Positions 41,616 through 45,821 of a DNA stretch of 45,821 bases are shown one piece after another. The stretch is taken from positions 1-45,821 of the forward strand of contig DATGRE010000191.1 in NCBI GenBank assembly GCA_035303885.1. The letters are read 5' to 3'. The position numbers and the translations under genes are program-made. Numbering within the stretch: position 1 is the first letter of the stretch; each line of letters opens with the position of its first letter. The notes beneath the pieces were generated by a model that ran no database searches, was not told the origin of the DNA, and saw only the letters and a program-made list of their open reading frames with translations. Origin of the DNA: Zeimonas sp035303885 (GTDB taxonomy: Bacteria > Pseudomonadota > Gammaproteobacteria > Burkholderiales > Burkholderiaceae_E).

Positions 41616-43237
41616 AGTCGCACCGGTTCCTCGAACTCGCCCCACTGCTTCTTCAGCCGCGCGACCATCTCGCCCACCGTGGCGTAGGCGTGGCAGCACT
41701 CGATCAGATAGGGCATCAGGTTCTCGTCGTCGACGGCGGCCGCCTGCTCGAGCCGGTCGAGCGCGCGCTCGACCTCGGCGGCATCGCGCCGGTCGCGGAT
41801 CGCATCGAATTTCTCGAGCACGCGCCGGCTCGCCTGCGGGTCGACGCTGAACACCTCCTCGGGCGCCGCCGTCTGGTCTTCGTGGCGAAAGCAGTTCAAC
41901 CCGACGACGGGCAGCTTGCCGCTGTCGATCTGCCGCTTGCGCTCGTGTGCGCGATGCGCGATGCGCAGCTGCAGCCAGCCGTCCTCGATCGCCTTCACCG
42001 CGCCGCCGTACGCCTCGACCTCGGCCATCAGCGATTCGATCCGCTTCTCCATCTCGTCGGTGAGGTGCTCGGTGAAGTAGCCGCCGCCCAGCGGATCGAC
42101 CGTGCGCGCGATTCCGCTCTCGTAGGCGACGATCTGCTGCGTGCGCAGCGCGAGCTCCGCGGAGAATTCGGTGGGAATCTGGAACGGCTCGTCGAGCGCG
42201 CAGGTGAAGATCGACTGCGCGCCGCTCAGCACGGCCGCCATCGTCTCGATCGCCACCCGCACGACGTTGTTGTACGGCTGCGGGGCGACCAGCGACGAGC
42301 CGCCGCAGACGACGCCGAAGCGGAACATCTGCGCCTTCGGATCGGTGACCCCGTAGCGCTCCTTCAGCAGCCGCGCCCAGATCCGGCGGCCGGCCCGGAA
42401 CTTCGCGACCTCCTCGAAGAGGTCCATGTGCACGTAGAAGAAGAACGACAGGCGCTTGGCGAAGCGGTCCGCGTCGCCGCCGCGTCGGATCAGCTCGTCG
42501 ACGTAGGCCAGCCCGTTGGCCAGCGTGTACGCCATCTCCTCGGCCGCCGTGCAGCCGGCATCGCGCATGTGGGCGCCGGCGATCGAGATCGTGTTGAAGC
42601 GCGGCGTCTCGCGGTTGCCGAACAGGATCGTGTCGGAGATCAGCCGCATCGAGGGGCGCACCGGAAAGATCCACGTTCCGCGCGCGACGTATTCCTTCAG
42701 GATGTCGTTCTGGATCGTCCCCGTGAGCTTCTCGCGCGGCACGCCGGTGCGGTCGGCGCACGCGATGTACATCGCGTAGAGGATCGCCGCGGTGCCGTTG
42801 ATCGTGAACGACGTCGAGATGCGCGACAGATCGATCCCGCGGAACAGGATCTCCATCTCGGAGAGATTCGACAGCGACACGCCGACCTTGCCGATCTCGG
42901 GACGCGCCATCGGGTCGGTGGGGTCGAGCCCGCACTGCGTCGGCAGGTCGAGCGCGACCGACAGCCCCGTCTGGCCACGCTCGAGCAGGAAGCGGTAGCG
43001 CTCGTTCGATTCCTCGGCGGTGCCGAAGCCCGAATACTGGCGCATCGTCCAGAGCCGGCCGCGGTAGCCGTCGGGAAAGATGCCGCGCGTGAACGGGAAC
43101 TCGCCCGGCCGGCCCGGATCCTGGAAGGGGAAGTTCTGCGGGTCGACGACGACCGGCACCTCGATGCCGGAGCGCACGGCGGTGCCGACGCTCGGCACGA
43201 CCGGTCGCGTTTCCGCTTCGGTGCTTCGATGGTTCAT
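41612..43237 (-). CDS. Large subunit of a B12-dependent acyl-CoA mutase (methylmalonyl-CoA mutase-like, unusual active site)
   Basis: The 541-residue product is the TIM-barrel, substrate-binding subunit. Active-site comparison with Propionibacterium methylmalonyl-CoA mutase: Y68 (Tyr89) in RQYSGFGTAEESN, Q176 (Gln197) in GTIQNDILKEY, R186 (Arg207) and H223 (His244) are present. Tyr243 is replaced by A222 in ISIAGAHMRDAG. Isobutyryl-CoA mutase would have Phe and Gln at positions 68 and 186. So the carboxylate-binding Tyr/Arg pair is kept, pointing to a dicarboxylic acyl-CoA, but the Ala suggests a wider pocket. Overlaps the crotonase and small-subunit genes by 4 bases. Confidence 0.92.
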   Translation of the reverse strand: MNHRSTEAETRPVVPSVGTAVRSGIEVPVVVDPQNFPFQDPGRPGEFPFTRGIFPDGYRGRLWTMRQYSGFGTAEESNERYRFLLERGQTGLSVALDLPTQCGLDPTDPMARPEIGKVGVSLSNLSEMEILFRGIDLSRISTSFTINGTAAILYAMYIACADRTGVPREKLTGTIQNDILKEYVARGTWIFPVRPSMRLISDTILFGNRETPRFNTISIAGAHMRDAGCTAAEEMAYTLANGLAYVDELIRRGGDADRFAKRLSFFFYVHMDLFEEVAKFRAGRRIWARLLKERYGVTDPKAQMFRFGVVCGGSSLVAPQPYNNVVRVAIETMAAVLSGAQSIFTCALDEPFQIPTEFSAELALRTQQIVAYESGIARTVDPLGGGYFTEHLTDEMEKRIESLMAEVEAYGGAVKAIEDGWLQLRIAHRAHERKRQIDSGKLPVVGLNCFRHEDQTAAPEEVFSVDPQASRRVLEKFDAIRDRRDAAEVERALDRLEQAAAVDDENLMPYLIECCHAYATVGEMVARLKKQWGEFEEPVRL

Positions 43238-44019
43238 GCTGATCCTCTGCTTCGCGACAGGAAGCGGTCGCTCGCCTGCCAGTGATCGGGGTGGATCCAG
43301 GTGGCGACGAAGGCCTCGCGCTCGCGCTGCTCGCGCTGCGCCCGCGTGTGCATGAGGCGATCACCCAGCGCGATCGCCTTGAACGCACGCAGCACCTGCG
43401 GCGCCTGCGCGCGCATCGGCGCGAGGAATCGCTCGACGCAGGCGTCGAGCGATTCGCCGTCGGCGGCGACGTCGTCGACCAGTCCGATCGCCTGCGCCTT
43501 CTCGGCCGGCATCGTCTCGGCGCCGACCAGGATCGAGAGCGCGCGCCGCCCGCCGACGAGCGCGACGAGATCCGCCCCGCCCCCGAAGCCCGTGCAGATG
43601 TTCAGGCGCCCCTGCACGAAGCCGATCGCCGCGTGCCGGGCCGCGACGCGGAAATCGCAGGCGACGGCGAGCTCGGCGCCTCCGCCCAGCGCGACGCCGT
43701 TCAGCGCGGCGACGACCGGCAGCGGGAACTCGCGCACCGCGCGCAGCGCCTCGTTCGCGTACGACCAGAGCCGCTCGGCGTCGTCGGTGCTGCGCAGCTT
43801 GTCGAACTCCTTCAGGTCACCGCCGGCAGCGAAGCTCTTCTCGCCCGCGCCGGTGACGACGGCCGCGCGCAGCCCGCGATCGTCGGCCGATTCGGTGAAC
43901 GCGCGGCGCAGCTCGCCGAGCACCTCGGTGCTCAGCGGGTTGCGCTGCGCCGGCCGGTCGATCGTCACGCGCAGGACGTCGTCGAGACGTTCGACCCTCA
44001 GGTACCGGTATTCGCTCAT
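43234..44019 (-). CDS. Enoyl-CoA hydratase/isomerase (crotonase) superfamily protein
   Basis: The 261-residue product has the crotonase fold: SFAAGGDLKEF gives one half of the oxyanion hole, and the GVALGGGAELAVACDFRVA block the other. E116 (GGGAE) matches catalytic Glu144 of rat enoyl-CoA hydratase. R138 stands where Glu164 should be (FVQGRLNI in place of the usual F-G-Q-P-E). A normal hydratase needs both, so a decarboxylase, thioesterase or isomerase role is possible. The block CDFRVA...FV resembles ethylmalonyl-CoA decarboxylase (ECHDC1), but this is weak. It overlaps the IclR gene and the mutase gene by 4 bases each. Confidence 0.85.
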   Translation of the reverse strand: MSEYRYLRVERLDDVLRVTIDRPAQRNPLSTEVLGELRRAFTESADDRGLRAAVVTGAGEKSFAAGGDLKEFDKLRSTDDAERLWSYANEALRAVREFPLPVVAALNGVALGGGAELAVACDFRVAARHAAIGFVQGRLNICTGFGGGADLVALVGGRRALSILVGAETMPAEKAQAIGLVDDVAADGESLDACVERFLAPMRAQAPQVLRAFKAIALGDRLMHTRAQREQREREAFVATWIHPDHWQASDRFLSRSRGSA

Positions 44020-44759
44020 TGCCGGAAGACCTCCTCGATTCGTCGGCGCGCACCGACGAGACGCGCCGCCAGTTCGTCGATGCGCTTCTCCATCCGGTGC
44101 GACGGACCGGCCACCGCGAGCCCGAAGACCTCGTCGCGGATCGACAGCGCGACGGCGAGCGCGGTGACGTCCTCGACGTTCTCGCCACGGGTCATGAACC
44201 AGCCGCGCTGCCGGCTTGCCTCGAGATCGGCGCGCAGCCGCTTCGCATCGACGATCGTGCGCCCGGTGACGGCGTCCAGCGGATGCGCACCGAGCCAGTC
44301 GGCGAGCGCGTCGTCGGACAGCGCGCCGAGCATCACCTTGCCGATCGAGCTCGAATGCAGCGGCTTGTATTCGCCGGGCTTCGCGGTGTAGCGCACGGTG
44401 TGCGGCCCTTCGACGACGTCGAGATAGAGGACCGCCTCGCCCTGCCGCTTGCCCAGGATCACGGTCTCGCGCGTCTCGTCGCGCAGACCCTGCAGCTGGG
44501 GCTCGATCCGCTCGAGGAACGGATCGTTGCGCACGACGCTCTGCGCGAGATCGAGCAGGCGCCGCGTCGGATAGAAGTCCTTGCGCCGGCTCACCGCGTA
44601 GAGGTAGCCGCGCCCGACGAGGGTCCGCACCAGACCGTGACAGCTGCTCACGGGAACGTTCATGCGCTGCGCGAGCTCGCTCAGCACGAGCGGCTTGCCA
44701 CTCGCCTCGAAGGCTTCGAACAGGTCGAGGGTGCGTTCGGCGGACGGTACAGGAGGCAT
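44016..44759 (-). CDS. IclR-family transcriptional regulator
   Basis: The 247-residue product has a winged helix-turn-helix (about 5-65, SAERTLDLFEAFEASGKPLVLSELAQRMNVPVSSCHGLVRTL). The IclR effector domain follows (about 80-245, YKPLHSSSIGKVMLGAL, DVTALAVALSI). First gene of the mutase operon and probably its regulator. Its start is 9 bases from a perfect 18-base palindrome. Confidence 0.94.
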   Translation of the reverse strand: MPPVPSAERTLDLFEAFEASGKPLVLSELAQRMNVPVSSCHGLVRTLVGRGYLYAVSRRKDFYPTRRLLDLAQSVVRNDPFLERIEPQLQGLRDETRETVILGKRQGEAVLYLDVVEGPHTVRYTAKPGEYKPLHSSSIGKVMLGALSDDALADWLGAHPLDAVTGRTIVDAKRLRADLEASRQRGWFMTRGENVEDVTALAVALSIRDEVFGLAVAGPSHRMEKRIDELAARLVGARRRIEEVFRQ

Positions 44760-44768
44760 CGATTCTAT

Positions 44769-44786
44769 TTTTCAGCCGGCTGAAAA
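44769..44786. promoter_or_regulatory. Probable IclR operator (18-base palindrome)
   Basis: TTTTCAGCCGGCTGAAAA is perfectly symmetric and lies just upstream of the IclR start at 44759. A third half-site TTTTTCAG follows at 44788-44795. The stretch is AT-rich compared with its surroundings. Position fits autoregulation and control of the operon. Confidence 0.65.
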
Positions 44787-44989
44787 CTTTTTCAGATAGC
44801 TATTACGATTGTACGCAAGGCGACGAAACGCGCAAGCGGCCGGCCGGAGCGCGCACGCCGTCGCCCCGGCTCTCCTGCTCTGACGATCGAGCTATGGCGC
44901 CGATCGACGAGGCACGGACCACGGATTCCTTCCGGGATGGGTTCGTCATCGCCCCGAGGGGCCGCGCCGGCCGCGCACCGGCCGGTCGA

Positions 44990-45598
44990 TCAGAGCCGGT
45001 CGGCGTACTCGCGAAGAAACGTCAGCGTGCGCCGCGGCGAGAACGACGGCAGCGCGCATCCGGGCGCGAGAATGAAGCCTTCGCGCCCGGCCTGCGCAAC
45101 CGCATCGTCGATCTGATGCGCGAGCTTCGGCAGCGACAGGTCGGGAAACGCGCTTTCGTCGATGCCGCCCATCAGGCAGGCATCGAAGCGCCGGCGTAAC
45201 TCGGCGAGCGTCGGGTTGTCGGGCGAACGGTCCGACACGCTGAGCGACTCGCAGACGGTCTCGATCGCGCGCAGCGGCTCCGCGCGATGGCGCCACAGGT
45301 TCTCCTGCTGGTCGCGGCCGATGTTGCGCACGATCGACTGGTACGGATCGAAGCCGGTCTCGAGCAACGGGAACTCGGGGCCCATCGCGACGCGCAGCCG
45401 GTGCAGGCAGTCGAGCTGCTGCGCGAACGCCGGATGATCGAGCGGCACGACCTCGAACGCCCGCAGCGACGACGCCTCCTCGACGTCGCGCAACCCTTCG
45501 GGCACCGGGTAGCGATAGTCGGACATGACCTTGGCGAGATCCCAGCGATAGGTCGTCAGGAAGCGTTCGTGCAGGCGCGCCGTCTCCTCGCCCGCCAC
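44990..45598 (-). CDS. Truncated uroporphyrinogen-decarboxylase family protein (possible remnant)
   Basis: The 202-residue product (GTG start) resembles the uroporphyrinogen decarboxylase/MtaA superfamily. Residues about 14-120 (TTYRWDLAKVMSDYRY, PLLETGFDPYQSIV) match the early part. Residues about 129-202 (LAELRRRFDACLMGGIDE, EGFILAPGCALPSFSPRRTLTFLREY) match the end. The normal N-terminus and about 100 residues of the middle are missing, with the join near residues 120-128. An in-frame stop lies about 50 bases upstream. A full-length member has about 340 residues. It may be non-functional, or a reduced protein. Confidence 0.6.
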   Translation of the reverse strand: MAGEETARLHERFLTTYRWDLAKVMSDYRYPVPEGLRDVEEASSLRAFEVVPLDHPAFAQQLDCLHRLRVAMGPEFPLLETGFDPYQSIVRNIGRDQQENLWRHRAEPLRAIETVCESLSVSDRSPDNPTLAELRRRFDACLMGGIDESAFPDLSLPKLAHQIDDAVAQAGREGFILAPGCALPSFSPRRTLTFLREYADRL

Positions 45599-45725
45599 TC
45601 CGACGACGCGTGCTACCTGCCATCTGGTAGGTGTCGCCGATCGCGGCGGTCAATACCCTTGCCCCGGCGAGAAGTCGTTGCGAACCCAGTTTTCCACGCC
45701 GAACCCAGGGGGAGGACCGTCCACC

Positions 45726-45821
45726 ATGAACGATACGACGCGCAGCTTGCTTGCAGTCTTGTTCAGCTCGCTATTCGCAGCGGGATGCGGCGGAGGGGGC
45801 GGAGGCTCCGGAGAAGATGCC
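45726..45821 (+). CDS. Lipoprotein, N-terminal fragment
   Basis: The reading frame starts at the ATG at 45726 after a GGGGGAGGA site and runs off the window. The 32 residues form a lipoprotein signal: MNDTTRSL, a hydrophobic stretch, and a lipobox FAAGC, followed by a Gly-rich linker and SGEDA. The protein is probably exported and lipid-anchored. Its function cannot be told from this fragment. Confidence 0.7.
   Translation, partial: MNDTTRSLLAVLFSSLFAAGCGGGGGGSGEDA

Noticed and set aside
41612..43237. Assignment of the mutase as isobutyryl-CoA or 2-hydroxyisobutyryl-CoA mutase.
   Set aside because: Those enzymes replace Tyr89 and Arg207 (Phe/Gln in isobutyryl-CoA mutase, Ile at the first site in the hydroxyisobutyryl enzyme). 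Here Tyr and Arg are kept.

Overview
The window is GC-rich, densely coded DNA from a motile betaproteobacterium, most likely a member of the Burkholderiales. The support is a FlhDC-type flagellar regulon with sigma-28 promoters, a CheA/CheW/CheD/CheR/CheB/CheZ chemotaxis set, and a Bug-type tripartite tricarboxylate receptor, a family greatly expanded in that order. The genus cannot be fixed from the sequence. I saw no tRNA, rRNA, CRISPR array, insertion sequence or phage gene.

Positions 1-14440 hold the flagellar locus: the 3' end of fliD, then fliS, fliT and a ycgR-type c-di-GMP flagellar brake (all +), fliE alone on the minus strand, and the long run fliFGHIJK-fliLMNOPQR (+), whose genes mostly abut or overlap. 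A FlhDC box lies between the divergent fliE and fliF, and a very good sigma-28 promoter precedes fliS.

Positions 14496-25517 (minus strand) hold the chemotaxis operon, in transcription order cheR, cheD, cheB, a small CheZ-like unknown, a second cheY, cheA, cheW, one large chemoreceptor, cheY, cheZ and an HD-GYP phosphodiesterase gene. It begins with a sigma-28 promoter that shares a 12-base block with the fliS promoter. The small unknown carries the CheZ catalytic pair (Asp and Gln four residues apart) and ends in the same six residues found in the CheD tail.

Positions 25640-29354 (+) encode a three-gene signalling unit: a receiver domain fused to a NarX-type kinase, a LuxR-type response regulator, and a membrane kinase with a phytochrome-like kinase core.

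Positions 29364-32968 form a visibly lower-GC cassette: a double-length family III CoA-transferase and a Bug receptor (minus) divergent from a LysR regulator (+). It looks acquired.

Positions 32904-44759 (minus strand) are a catabolic operon with many 4-base overlaps. In order it has an IclR regulator, a crotonase-fold enzyme, the large and small subunits of a B12-dependent acyl-CoA mutase, a family III CoA-transferase, the MeaB chaperone, a TRAP transporter (DctP, DctQ, DctM), an MFS transporter and a TctB-TctA pair. The simplest reading is uptake of a carboxylic acid, its CoA activation, and B12-dependent carbon-skeleton rearrangement. An unusual active-site residue in the mutase suggests a substrate other than plain methylmalonyl-CoA. 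A perfect 18-base palindrome next to the IclR start is the probable operator. The window ends with a shortened uroporphyrinogen-decarboxylase-family gene and the start of a lipoprotein gene.
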